Positions 35,722 through 49,008 of a DNA stretch of 64,000 nucleotides are shown piece by piece. The first letter of the stretch is position 1, and every line of letters starts with the position of its first letter. Both the position numbers and the translations under genes were made by a program. Origin of the DNA: Glaciozyma antarctica PI12 (lineage: Eukaryota; Basidiomycota; Microbotryomycetes; Kriegeriales; Camptobasidiaceae); NCBI GenBank assembly GCA_002917775.1, contig KZ627149.1, positions 1,057,497 to 1,121,496 of the forward strand. The letters run 5' to 3'. The notes below the pieces were generated by a model. It searched no databases, was not told where the DNA came from, and saw only the letters and a list, made by a program, of their open reading frames with translations.

Positions 35722-38700
35722 ATGCCTGTGAGCGCCCGCGCACCGCCTCCCGCTAGCGCCGGCGCTCTTGCACGGGCGAAAGCCAAGCAGGCCTCACTAG
35801 ATGCGTCTCAGGCGATCCAGGAGAAGCGGATGGGGAACGGAGCTGGGAACCGCTTTATTGGAGTAGGGAGAGCAGCAGATGGAGGGTCCTGTGTAAGCTC
35901 AAGACTTGCCGCAGATCTAGGTCAGGACTGCAGCTGACCTCGGTTTGGATACAGGCACAGTGGGATGTACGATGCCGAGGATGACCCCGATAGGCTTGAA
36001 TTCTCGAGGGGATTGGGCAGGCTGGACAGTGATGAGGATAGCGGGGACGACGATAGCGTGGGACTGGGAGATGCCGACGATGACTGGGGAGACGACGACG
36101 TGAGTTTAGTGTGGGGAGGCGGAGGGGAGGGCGCTGGAGCTGACAGCGAATGCGCATGCAGGTGCTCTTCAAGGACGACTTGGACCACAACCTTTCCGAC
36201 GACGTCCAGCGCGACCGACCTGCCGCAGTTACCAACCGCCTCCCTACCAACCTCCCTCCGTCTCCTACGACCTCACTCCCGCCGGCGGCATGGAAGCCCC
36301 CGAAACGACCTCCGACGCTGCATCCGACGACGAGGACGGACCCGAAGAAGCTACTCGCTACGAGTGGCAAGACATGCTCTCAAACGTCCTCCAAGGCGAC
36401 GTCCTCAAGTCGGAGAAGACGCGCATCTCGACCGCCTCCCTCTCGACCACCTCCCTCGCCAACATCGAATTCGCCTCGGGCGGTAACTCGAGCAAGCGCC
36501 AACGAGCGTACGCCATCTGGCTCCTCGTCCGAGCCAAGGTCCGCGGTCGGTCGCCCGAGGAGGAATCTCGCTACATCGAGGAAGCGCGTACCCAGGTCGA
36601 CGTCGTCCTCGAGGAAGTCGTCAAGTTCCGCGTCGTCGATCTCAGTCCTTCGCCCGGCGGTCCCGCGATCGACTCCGTGATTCGACAGAAGAACGCTGCG
36701 GACCAGGTCGCCGCTCTACTCAAGCGTGTCGACTGGTGCGAAAGCTTGTACCCGAGCACGAAGGCTCTCGCGCTGGAAAAAGAGCGAGTCGGACACGCGG
36801 AGGTCGTCGGTCGGCTGGAAGCCTTGCGGAGCTGGCAGCAGATCACGCGGCGACTCGAGGTCACCGTCGGGATCCTCAAGAAGTGGACGGGGAGCGATTG
36901 GGAGAAGCTCAGTACGTCGCAGAGCAACGAAGGCGGTACCCCTCCCGCCCTCGCGTTCGTTGAGGTCATCGTTCGCGAGGACAGCCTTCAAGCGACGTTC
37001 CAAAAGCGCCTCCTCTCCGACCTCTACTCCCTCGTCCACGTCGCCAAGTCCGCCATGATCGACCTCAGCCCCGACTTTGTCGCCATGAACCTCCCCGGCT
37101 TCACAACCGACCTCCTCGCCCTCGCCTTCTTCCCCTCTCGACTCGCACAAGAAGCCCTTCGAACCCGCCTCGAATCCGTCGCCAAGATCAACGAGCCGAG
37201 CGTCGTCCTCATCGACCAGCTCACGGGCGACCTTCGCAAGGGACTCGATACGGCGTGCGAGATCAAGAAGCAGTACATGGAGATCGCGGAACCCGACCCC
37301 GTCTCCGGCTGGTCGCTGCCCGAACGAGTCGATCAGTATGAGGAGACGCTCCTGAGCGCGCTGAGGTTCTTCTTCAAGCTTCTGCATTGGAAGCTGAAGA
37401 GCCCGAGCAAGGCGATTTACTTCAAGGAGACGGAGATCGTCGAGAGCGAGTGGGGGTTCCTTAGTACGGTGACGGAGCAGATTGACGGAGGCGATATCCT
37501 GGTTGGGGAGCATTTCAGGTGCGTTCTTGCTCGTCGTTCTCGCACCAGGACTGCTGACTGACGCTGCACTTGTGCAGCTCTCTGACGCATCGACTTTTGA
37601 TTCGAGTAATGAGCTACTTCGAAACTCAGCTCCAAGTGCTGGAGACGAGGGACATGACGCTCCAGGAGATGCTCCGCTGGTTCAATCAGACGCTCGATAA
37701 CGTCCGAGCACGGCATCGCAAACTCCTTCGGTTCGGCAAGTGAGTATTCGTCACTGGCTCTTTCGCTGGATCGCCGAACTGACTTCCTCACGCAGGACGA
37801 TGCTCCAACGATTCGAGAACTCGGCGGAGTACAAGCTCGACAACATCAACCTCGCAGTTTTCGTCAACGCTCTCGTCGAGACGGACCACTTCATCATCTA
37901 CACCGGCACGTTCGAGCGCGAAGGCATCTACATGATCGGGGACCAGTCCCTCATCGAACGCCCCAACCTCGTCCGCCACATCCTCTCTCGCTGTTTCAGC
38001 AACGACACTCAAGTCGACGCCCCTCGGAACGGCGACCCAGGCTTCAACGAGCTCGACGACCCCATGCACTACATCCTCCTCCTCTCCCCTCGCGAACCCT
38101 TCATGTGGACCGGCCGCGTCATGGACCTCCAGCTCCCCAAGATGGAGTTCGACCTTCGCGACTGCCGCGTTCGCATCATCTCGGACGGACCGGGGATTCG
38201 ACTCGCGCGGTCGAAGCAGATGTTCCTCGACCTCTTCCCCGCCTTCCGCCGCGACGTCTGCATCGAGCAGCGCGCCCACCTCGCCCGCGTCAGTCGCGAG
38301 ATCAAGAAGATCGGCAGGTCCGTCTTCCGCCTCGCCGATACGATCCTCGGGTCGGTCGACCGCGTTCGAGAGGTCTCTCGCAGGACGCCGGGCGAGGGGC
38401 AGGAGTTGCTCGGGAACTACTTTTCGTTCGAGGCGGATCTCGGGCAGCGGAGCATCAAGTACCTCGAGCATTCGATGCGGACGAAGTACGTCCTCATGCT
38501 CATGAAGTTCGCCATCTCGTGGATCGCCTTCATCTGCGACGACTGCGTCCCGACCGACCCTCGGACGTTTAAGTGGGCTGTCGCGGCGCTCGAGTTCGCC
38601 ATGTTCATCACTCGCGGCGACAACATCCAGAAGTTTAGCTCCGACGAGTTCGCCCTCCTCCGCAGCAAGGTCGCCAGCTGCATGACCCTCCTCATCTCCC

Positions 38701-40261
38701 ACTTCGACATCCTCGGCGCGCGGTCCAGCTACGAGGCAAAGAAGGAGCAGGATCGACTGGACGCCGCGCGCCTCGACACGAAGAAGACGCTCGCCCTCAA
38801 GCTCGCCGCGCTCAAGATGCGAGGACACGAGAGCAGCGAGCCGGTCGCCGTCGTTTCTCGCACGGAGGGAGGTCGGTCGAGCGTCGGATCGCTGCAGGGA
38901 GCGTGGGATCGTCGGATGGAGGCGCTGCGACTTCTCGAGGAGGAACGGACGACGGTCGAGATGGGGAACCGGATGGTCGGACGCGTTCTCGATCAGGAGA
39001 AGGCAGAGGACCGCTCGCTCGCCTTCCTCGCCTCGTCGTCGTCGAACATCTCGATTCGCTGGCAGCAGGGCAAGTTCATCGGCGGCGGCACGTTCGGATC
39101 CGTCTACCTCGCCGTCAACCTCGATTCGGGCGAGGAGCTCGCCGTCAAGGAGATTCGCTTCCAGGACCTCACGTCGGCGCCGCACCTCATCAAGACGATC
39201 CGCGACGAGATGAAGGTCATGGAGATGCTTCGGCATCCCAATATCGTCGAGTACTACGGGATCGAGGTCCATCGCGACAAGGTCTACATCTTCGAGGAGT
39301 ACTGCCCCGGCGGGAGCTTGGCGAACCTCCTCGAGCACGGTCGAATCGAGGACGAGATTGTCATTCAGATCTACGCGGCGCAGATGCTCAATGGCCTCAT
39401 CTACCTCCACTCCGAGAACGTCGTGCATCGCGACATCAAGCCCGACAGTGCGTCTTTCCAGCTCCGCCTCGAAGCTACTCGCTGACGCTTTGCTCTCGAG
39501 ATATCCTCCTCGACCACCGTGGCACAATCAAGTACGTCGACTTTGGCGCTGCCAAGGTCCTCGCGAAGAACCAGAAGACGCTCGCCGGTCGGTCACGGAT
39601 GGGACCTAGTGTCGCGGACGGCGGCGTGCCAGGTGCCGACGCCAACTCGCTCACGGGGACGCCGATGTACCTCAGCCCCGAGACGGTCAAGGGCGAGCGG
39701 AGGGGGAGGCTAGGAGCGATGGACGTTTGGTCGCTGGGCTGCGTTATTCTCGAGTGCGCGACTGGTCGACGGCCTTGGAGCAATCTCGACAACGAATGGT
39801 GCGTTTGCTTCCCTCTCCTTCCCGCACACTGCTCTAACTCTCTCTCGGCTTCGCAGGGCCATCATGTTCCACATCGGCATCGCCGTCCAGCACCCTCCCC
39901 TCCCCGATCCCAGCCAACTCTCCGAACTCGGCATCGACTTCATTCGCCAATGCCTCACCATCGATCCCGACAAGCGACCTACCGCCGTCGAGCTCATGTC
40001 GCATCCCTGGATCGAGCAGTTCCAGGAGGAGCTTGGCGCGGCGTACGAGGAGGAAAGTCTGGCGTCGGCGAACGGCAGCAATTGGGATGGTTCGAGTACG
40101 GCGACGAGCGCGATGGGATCGTTGGGGAGTACGGGGGCGCCGGTGACGGTCTTGGAGGAGGAGGAGGAGGGCGAGNNNNNNNNNNNNNNNNNNNNNNNNN
40201 NNNGGAGGAGGAGGAGGAGCGGGAAGGGGCACTGGATGCCGTACAGGAGGAGGGACTGTGA
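35722..40261 (+). CDS. SSK2: SSK2/WIS4-type MAP kinase kinase kinase (HOG pathway)
   Basis: This kinase receives osmotic and other stress signals from the phosphorelay and activates the PBS2-HOG1 cascade. ATG 35722 gives MPVSARAPPPASAGALARAK with the motif NRFIGVGRAADGG. Acidic linkers follow, then the conserved regulatory domain beginning YEWQDMLSNVLQGDVLKSEK (about 36360) and running for about 900 residues. The kinase domain starts at about 39058: glycine loop GKFIGGGTFGSVYLA, lysine in LAVKEIRF, HRDIKPD with the next exon NILLDHRGTIKYVDFGAAKV (DFG), GTPMYLSPE and DVWSLGCVILE. The C-terminus is interrupted by 28 N and then glutamate-rich; the frame ending EGALDAVQEEGL (stop 40261) is favoured. 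At about 36230 the frame shifts by one base between DVQRDRPAA and YQPPPYQPPSVSYD. The first intron would use an unusual GTCCTG donor. Confidence 0.93.
40176..40203. other. Assembly gap of 28 N inside SSK2
   Basis: Twenty-eight N lie between two GAG/GAA-rich stretches coding glutamate near the SSK2 C-terminus. The true length is unknown, so the reading frame after the gap cannot be derived from the gap itself. The repeat probably caused the assembly break. Confidence 0.98.
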
Positions 40262-40580
40262 GCAGGAATACACGGACGCTTCCGCAGGATATTCTTCTCC
40301 TTTCCGCCTCTGCGTATAAGCTCATCGTCGCCCTCACGGCTCGGGAACAAACTTGGTGAGGGCTGCTTCGTTAGATGTGTTCGCTGAGCGAGCTTCGCAA
40401 GGAGGCGTCGTCAAATGGCTTGGCCTGTCCTTTCTTCAGGCACTACCGCTTAGCACCACGGAATGAGCAACACGCGTTCTCCAGGCCGGAGCAAAGCCTC
40501 AGCACGGGGACAATGAACGAGGTCGTCGAAGGATTTTCGCGCTCGCTCGCTCTCTCTCGAACGTCTCCCTTGCTTCAACG
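40262..40580. other. Intergenic region upstream of the unknown gene, no gene seen
   Basis: These 319 nt hold the SSK2 3' flank and the presumed promoter of the gene at 40581. I see no coding exon, RNA gene or repeat. Confidence 0.45.
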
Positions 40581-41568
40581 ATGGACACATTCTTCAACGC
40601 AGGGCTCGTACCTCTTCATCAGGAGGTCATCGAACACCTTGCCAGCTACGGCATCCACTCGATCCTGCCCCTGCTCGGCGTTGATCGTCACTGGAGGTCT
40701 CTCGCCATCGAAGCCCTTCTCAAGCCCTTCTCCAAGACGAAGCTCAAGAGCGAGAAGGGAGCCGTGGTTCTTGAGCCTTGGTTCCACTTGGAAGGGGACG
40801 TCGGGGAGGGCGAATACCTCAAGGTGCGCCCCAGCAGAGACCGCCGTCGTTTCTCCAGCTGACTTCGCTCGCAGGTCGCTCTGACTAGCTTCTGCCCTGG
40901 AGAGGGGGCGCACGAAACGGAGGATCCTCGCTACTACCTCACTCACGATTGCCCGAGCATCTACCTGCTCTTGTGCGTTCCTCCTAAGCCCCCCATCCCA
41001 CCCAGCACTAACTTCTTAAACTCTACCCTCAGCAAGTCCTTCGACCCCACGACTCTCACCTGCACCTTCGCACCGCCGAAACGGTACAAGATCATCTCCT
41101 ACTACCTGCACTGCGACGAGAATGGCCACGAGTACTCCGACATCCCCTGCTCGTTCGACATCGTCTCCTCTGCGGCGTTTCGCCCCTCGAAGGGACCGAA
41201 TTCGCTCTACGGACTTGCACTCGCGGGGAGGGAGGATCGCTATTCCATTTGTATGCCACCGCTGTGGCCCGAGGCCTCGGATGAGAAGCATGGGAGGCAC
41301 AAAGCGGTGGATGAGAAGCTCCGCGGAGGGTGGACGATCAGTGAGTCTCGCTTGGACGCTCGAAAAGGGAGGAAGTGAGCTGATGAGCTGTATTGAAGGC
41401 TACGAGACGATTCGCGGCGACCGTCCTGGACACGGCAACCTCCGTGGAGGCATGCTGCAGGACGTTGAGACGCTGCTCGTCGTCAACGAGCTCAAGCTTC
41501 CGTTGATCGACCTCTACTGCCCGCGCTACACCGCAGCGGAGAAGGATTATTACGAGGACCGCTACTGA
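40581..41568 (+). CDS. Protein of unknown function, intact family member
   Basis: ATG 40581 gives MDTFFNAGLVPLHQEVIEHL, then YGIHSILPLLGVDRHWRSLA, KALLKPFSK-type helix (EALLKPFSKTKLKSEKG), GEGEYLK, and PRYYLTHDCPSIYLL. After an intron come KSFDPTTLTCTFAPPKRYKI, YYLHCDENGHEYSDIPC, FRPSKGPNSLYGLALAGRED and YSICMPPLWPEASDEKHGRH. The last exon reads YETIRGDRPGHGNLRGGMLQ and LVVNELKLPLIDLYCPRY, stop at 41566-41568. There are three introns (about 40824-40874, 40974-41032, 41341-41398). I see no signal peptide or membrane segment and recognise no domain. A second, decayed copy sits at 31.6-32.6 kb on the other strand. The frame is intact throughout. Confidence 0.77.
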
Positions 41569-41929
41569 GTGAGATTCCGACCGACGAAGTCTTTTGCGGA
41601 TACTGATGATCGAGCAGGGCGTGTTTGGTTGAGGGTCGCGTGGTGGTGTCGCAGGCAAGGGGCTCTCTTGCTTGAAGCAGAAATCGCAGTGCTTTTTGTG
41701 GTATTTCCCCAGCGTATACATCTCGAGAGAGCATAAACAGATCGAAGCGAACGTCGCGACTCGCGCTGGAGGAACCTTCACCTCTCGCGCCAGATCTCGC
41801 GTCTCCTTCCCAGGGCGCGCCGCGCACTACATAGCGTTCTATCTTTGGTATCGCCATCGAATTCCTGGTGGGAGGAGCAGCGAAGTCGCACTGGAGACGA
41901 GGTAAGGTCTTGGGAGCGAGCCGAGCGAG
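41569..41929. other. Convergent intergenic region, no gene seen
   Basis: These 361 nt separate the unknown gene from the stop of the molybdopterin-binding-fold gene on the opposite strand. A long minus-strand open frame across it has no family features and is a shadow. No RNA gene is seen. Confidence 0.45.
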
Positions 41930-43331
41930 TTACATCTTCGCGGTCTGTACCTCCTTCTCCTCTCCCAGCTGACCCTCTAGTACTAGCGTTCCGTTGAGTT
42001 CGGCAATAACTGCGCAACGCACCACCTCGTCAGCTCTCTCCACTGTCTCCTTGCAAGAACGTACTCACCCTCCTCACTCAGCTCCTTCAGCCGATCGTTG
42101 TCCTTCCCAATCAACGAGACGTCCACTCCATTGTGGAGTTTAGGGTAGCTCCCAATTCGCTGCATTACGCGCACATCAGCTCTGTTCTCCAGTCCCAGCT
42201 CCAAAAAACGCACAATGTTCTCCTCCTTGACCCTCTCCTGCAGTTTACCCAGAAACGGTGCGATCGAGCTCTCCGGCAGCCTGCGCCCGTAATCAGCTCC
42301 TCCTCCCCCAAAGACGCAAAACGAACGTACTCGGTATGCACGAGCAGACGGAACGGCTTCTCCGAACTCGGAGGGAGAGGAATGAAGCGCGATCCGAGGC
42401 CCGTCAAGAGCTGCTGGAAGAGCTGTGTGGGGTGTTAGCGGGATTCGAGGAGAGGAGAAGGAGGGACGTACGGAGGGTACACCGGGGAGGATGCAGACGT
42501 TCCCTGCTACTCGGACGACGGGGACCCACCTGCTCTATCCGTCAGCTCTCCTCCCTCTCAGAGAACGCGCGCGGGACTCACAGCTCCTCACGAACGAACA
42601 ACACCTCCGCTCCAACGGGGAAGAGAGCCATCCGTAGCCGCGCCGTCTTCTGCTCCTCAGTCTGATCCGCGAGGTTGTACCTCCGCTTCGAAAGAGTCTC
42701 CATCCGCCGAATCGTCTCGTCGTCGTACGCCAGCTCAGCGTCGAATGCTTTGGCGATGGAGGAGTACGTGATATCTGCGATCGCCTGGGGTTAGCTCCAG
42801 ATCGCTCGAGGCACGGTACTGGGAGCAGGCTAGGAGAACTTACCATCGTGCGTGGGACCAATACCGCCAGAGGTAATGACCAGATCGTAGTTCTTGCTCA
42901 TCCGCTTGACCGCCTCCACAATCTCCCCCTCGTCGTCCGCGATTACCTCGATCCGCTTGAGGTCAATCGCGAGGTCAAACAGGAATTTTGCAAGGAAATT
43001 CGAGTTGGTATCTTTCGTTTTGCCCTGAGGAGCCGTTGGGTCAGCTCGATCGGGAGAGGAGCAAGTGGGGAAGGCTCACGTTCAGCACCTCGTCGCCGAT
43101 GATGAGGCAGGCTGCGGTTCGGACAAAGGCATCGGGGTGCTTCATAGCTGGTACCGCGGAGAGGGGATGGCGAGGGAGGTCCGCTGTGATGTCGTCCAGC
43201 TTCAGCGTCTGGACGTTGGGGAGAGCGCCGTTTGACATGGCGGCGGTGAGCGAGGGCGGGGTGGTGGCGATGAAGCGGCGGGTGGACTGAGTTCTGAGGA
43301 GAGTTCTAAGGCGAATCGAGCTGCGGAGCAT
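41930..43331 (-). CDS. Molybdopterin-binding-fold protein (MoaB/CinA/FLAD1 N-domain type)
   Basis: After an arginine- and serine-rich start ([20 protein letters not shown]) that looks like a mitochondrial presequence, the protein reads [53 protein letters not shown] and [17 protein letters not shown]. These are the GDE and SGGxGPTxDD signatures of the MoCF_biosynth fold, found in molybdopterin adenylyltransferases, CinA, and the N-terminal part of FAD synthases. In fungi such stand-alone proteins have no firmly established substrate. The C-terminus ([20 protein letters not shown], then [15 protein letters not shown]) ends in KEVQTAKM, stop at 41930. Six or more introns occur. An inner ATG at about 43238 ([10 protein letters not shown]) could give a cytosolic form. 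Confidence 0.8.
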
Positions 43332-43623
43332 CAAAGGTGGGTGAGGGGGGAGCTAGAGCGATGATTGAGCCGCGGACTTCTTTCGATTTGGACTTGGGGG
43401 CTCTTCGGGGCTTGGGCCCAGAATCCTCCGCGTCGTCTCCCTCTCTTCCTCCTACCACACTCTTCTGCTCCTTCGTCGTTCTCAGGAACTGCTTGATTCC
43501 CCTCGCCTGCTCCAGCGCCTGCTCCAGCGCCTGCTCCAGCGCCTGAAAAGCGCTCTCGGCGACTGCCTCTCCACTCTTGAGCTAAAAACAAGTCACCTCA
43601 CGCCTTCCTCGACGAACTCTCAT
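43306..43623 (-). CDS. Possible small protein or uORF with ALEQ repeats
   Basis: ATG 43623 followed by a 36-nt GTTCGT...TTTAG intron would give MRLKSGEAVAESAFQALEQ, three ALEQ repeats, RGIKQFLRTTKEQKSVVGG, a basic segment (PKPRRAPKSKSKEV) and a stop at 43306. Alternatively a 51-nt intron (GTGACG...TTTAG) joins an upstream open stretch ending RGAVEEASK, which has no ATG. The frame would overlap the start of the next same-strand gene by 26 nt, so it could act as an upstream ORF. No family is recognised and coding status is doubtful. Confidence 0.25.
43504..43545 (-). repeat. 12-bp tandem repeat (3.5 copies)
   Basis: CGCCTGCTCCAG is repeated three and a half times without a mismatch. On the minus strand it reads as ALEQ repeats (amphipathic helix) in one frame and as alternating Gly-Ala in another. 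Confidence 0.95.
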
Positions 43624-44536
43624 CTTTACGTCACCTTGCTAGCTTCCTCTACAGCGCCTCTGCTTAGGCACACACTGTCAACACGATACGGAACACGTAA
43701 CTGTATCAGTGGCGTTTCAGCGATCAGCGGACGTGCGTTCCTCGACTGAACGTGCTGGGTCAAGCCTTCCTACCTCGGCTCCCGGTCTGCACACGACCGG
43801 GGAAGAAGACCTCGGCTGTGATTTGAGCCAGCCTTTGCTTTCAAGTCGGAGCGAGATTCGCGATGGAGGGTTCGGTCTCGGACTCCGGAGCACGTTCACG
43901 AGGAAATCGTTAGCTCTCCCTCCACGAGCTTCACCTTCTTTCTGGTCTGCTGACCTTCCTCCCTCCCCGCTTGGCCGCCTTCTTACAGCACCTGCTCATA
44001 TTCACAAGCCTGGCGAAGCCTCGTCCAGCCTCCGCACGTCGTTTTCGTCGGTATCTTCCTGCGAGAAGGCAGCGCAGATGACGTTCCCCACTGGTCAATA
44101 CGAGACCCCAGCAGGTCTTAGCACTTAAAAACTCATTCAGGAAGGCAGATCGAGCGTTCGGGCAGCAGGGAAGAGGAGGTCTCCTTCTCGCACCGCTGAT
44201 CGGCGCACGAACTTCGTCTTCCTCCCCTTCCATTCTTCCCTCCTTGCCTGCAAGATCTGCGTTCATCCGCGTTTCACGCAAGGCTCCAAGGTTCTTGGTC
44301 CGTCTTTGCACATCGACACCACGCGGTCTGAGTCTCACTGCTCCTTAGCGCGCTTCGCTCCAGTCACCAGGGCTTCGCCCAGCTCGTTCGCCCTCCCCGC
44401 TGCTCGGTTCGGCGCCAGTCCTACACCGGGGGGCCCCGCTATCAACTTGGTCTGTCTTGAGCTGGTTCTTTCTCTCCAAGAACCTCGCTCGCAATGCGCT
44501 CAGCGATCAGCGATCGTCGCGCTTGCTGTTGGCACA
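43624..44536. other. Long unassigned region upstream of the esterase
   Basis: These 913 nt are the longest stretch in the window without a supported gene. Several open frames exist on both strands but none shows a family motif or a coherent exon-intron chain. The last 40 nt (44494-44536) probably belong to the esterase signal peptide (see that entry). The rest may be the promoter and 5' untranslated region of the divergent esterase and molybdopterin-fold genes. No RNA gene is recognised. Confidence 0.4.
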
Positions 44537-47135
<2,599 letters not shown>

Positions 47136-47516
47136 CGGAGCCCTCTGAGGCTGTGTGTGTGATTTGGGATGTTAATTTGGGCGTTGGGTGGTCCGACGTA
47201 GCGCTGGGCCGTCTACGAACTTGAGAATGAATCGAAACGAATGAATTGAACCTCGGCAGCGAAGGGGGCGAAACCGAGACTAGGTTTTGTCCCTCTGCCA
47301 GAAAATGCCGAGGGACAAAAATCGAGTCAGTTTCTGCCCTCTCATCTGCTGGACTCCGAGTTCTCCTCTGCCTCCCTTCCTCGCCCCCAGCTCACGAACA
47401 CGAAAAGCAGCCATCGCCTGCAGCTTCACCACCTTCCAAAGCCCCGACCTCCCCCGCCTCGACTCGACGACCGCCAGACCTCCCTCTCCCTCTCCCTCTC
47501 CTCCCCTTCGCCCACC
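47136..47516. other. Intergenic region upstream of PUS4, no gene seen
   Basis: These 381 nt hold the esterase 3' flank and the PUS4 promoter. The open frame across 47246-47516 is compositionally biased (Ser/Pro) and has no supported role. Confidence 0.45.
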
Positions 47517-48779
47517 ATGCCAAAAGCCCCCCGTTCAGCGCCTCTCAACTGCCTCCTCGCCATCAACAAGCCTACGGGCATGATCACCCAACACCCAACA
47601 GAACAAACTCCAGCCTCTCCTAGCTTCTTCAACCCTCTTCAAGGACCCTCACGCCGTTCACGACCTTAGTGCTGGGAAGGGGAGTCGGAAGAGGAAGTGG
47701 CGCGCTGAGAGGGTTAAGCTGGGGCAGGGAGGGACGTTAGATCCTCTTGCTGACGGCGTACTCGGTTAGTCACTTCCTCTGAACGCGAAGGGAGGAGGAA
47801 GCTGATGGATGAGCAGTGATTGGGATCAACAACGCTACGAAGCAGCTTAGCAAGTTCCTTGATTCCACGAAGGAGTACCGCGCTATCGGGCTGCTGGGGT
47901 GCGCGACGGACAGCTATGATAGCGATGGGAAGCGCGTCAAGATGGCTCCTTTCTCCGATATCACAGCGGAGAAGGTAGAGGCTGTCCTCTCAGCCTACCG
48001 CGGTGAGATCACTCAAGTTCCTCCTATGTACGTCCCCTCTCTCTTCACCCCGACGGGAGCTGACGTGACGACGCAGTTTCTCGGCCCTCAAAATGGACGG
48101 CAAGCCCTTGTACGAATACGCGCGCAACAACCTCCCCCTCCCCCGCCCCGTCGCCTCGCGTTCCTGCACCGTCCACGAACTCTCCCTCCTCCAATTCACC
48201 CCCGGCGGATTACACCCGTACGAATTCCCGAAGGAGGCGTTGGCAGCGAAGGAGATTGCGGAGCTGGGGAGGCTGCAGACGATGGTGAAGGAGGGTGGGA
48301 CGCTGGTGGCGGCTGCTGAAGCGCTGGCGGAGGAAGTCCCCGAGAGCGTGGAGAGTGGTGCGTTCCCCCTTCCCGTTTTCGAGGGAACGAGCTGATGAGG
48401 AGCAGGACTACCACCCATCTTCGAGATCAGAATGACCGTCTCCTCGGGGACGTACGTTCGTTCCATCATCCACGACATCGGCATCGCTCTTGGATCATCA
48501 GCACACGTCGTCAAGCTCACCCGAACGCGTCAAGGAGAGTTCACTCTCGACCCTTCCTCCGTCGTCCCCCTTCCTCCTATGATCAACGCGGAGGGAGTGG
48601 AAGTGCCAGCGCCGGTGGTGGAGACGTTTGCGGGAGGGTGTGTGGAGTGGGAGGTTATTGAGAGGGGGTGTGAGGAGCTGGAGAAGAGGGGGAAGGAGGG
48701 GGAGGTGAAGGAGGGAGAGGCTGAGGATGGGCTGCTGGAGTGGGAGAGGGAGGTCCTGCATAGGTGCAAGGAGGTATAG
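47517..48779 (+). CDS. PUS4: tRNA pseudouridine-55 synthase PUS4 (TruB family)
   Basis: PUS4 makes the universal pseudouridine 55 in the tRNA T-loop. ATG 47517 gives MPKAPRSAPLNCLLAINKPT followed by GM (motif I). The catalytic motif is GQGGTLDPLADGVL (Asp, about 47733). KEYRAIGLLGCATDSYDSDG, the intron-split [20 protein letters not shown] and GTYVRSIIHDIGIALGSSAH (motif III) complete the fold. The C-terminus is acidic and ends HRCKEV, stop at 48777-48779. Introns lie at about 47765-47816, 48027-48075 and 48358-48406. Between GMITQ and QNKLQPLLASS (about 47585-47603) the frame changes by one base with no GT donor present, so an indel is likely. All catalytic motifs are otherwise intact. Confidence 0.88.
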
Positions 48780-49008
48780 GCCGCAAGGTCTCGTTGGGAT
48801 TATGCTGGCAGCGAGTTGGGGCAATTTGTGGGGTTGTGCGCGCGCTGCTAGTCCTGCTTCCTCGTCGCACTCTCGCTCCCTCCGCCGCACTGCTCGCTCT
48901 ACTCCTTCGCCGCCCTCTCGCTCTTTCAAACCATCACTGTCGATTCTGCGAAGCAGAAGCCTCTCACGCCAGGCATCACCTCGTTCTACTCGAAATCGCA
49001 TTCGCACC

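Noticed and set aside
37788-39527. Very long open frame (about 580 codons) on the minus strand opposite SSK2
   Set aside because: It is a shadow of GC-rich codon use in the conserved kinase. It is rich in Glu, Asp, Val and Arg, has no family motif, and SSK2 in sense is unmistakable.
40176-40203. Run of N as a biological boundary
   Set aside because: It is an assembly gap in a glutamate-coding repeat; the same gene continues on both sides.
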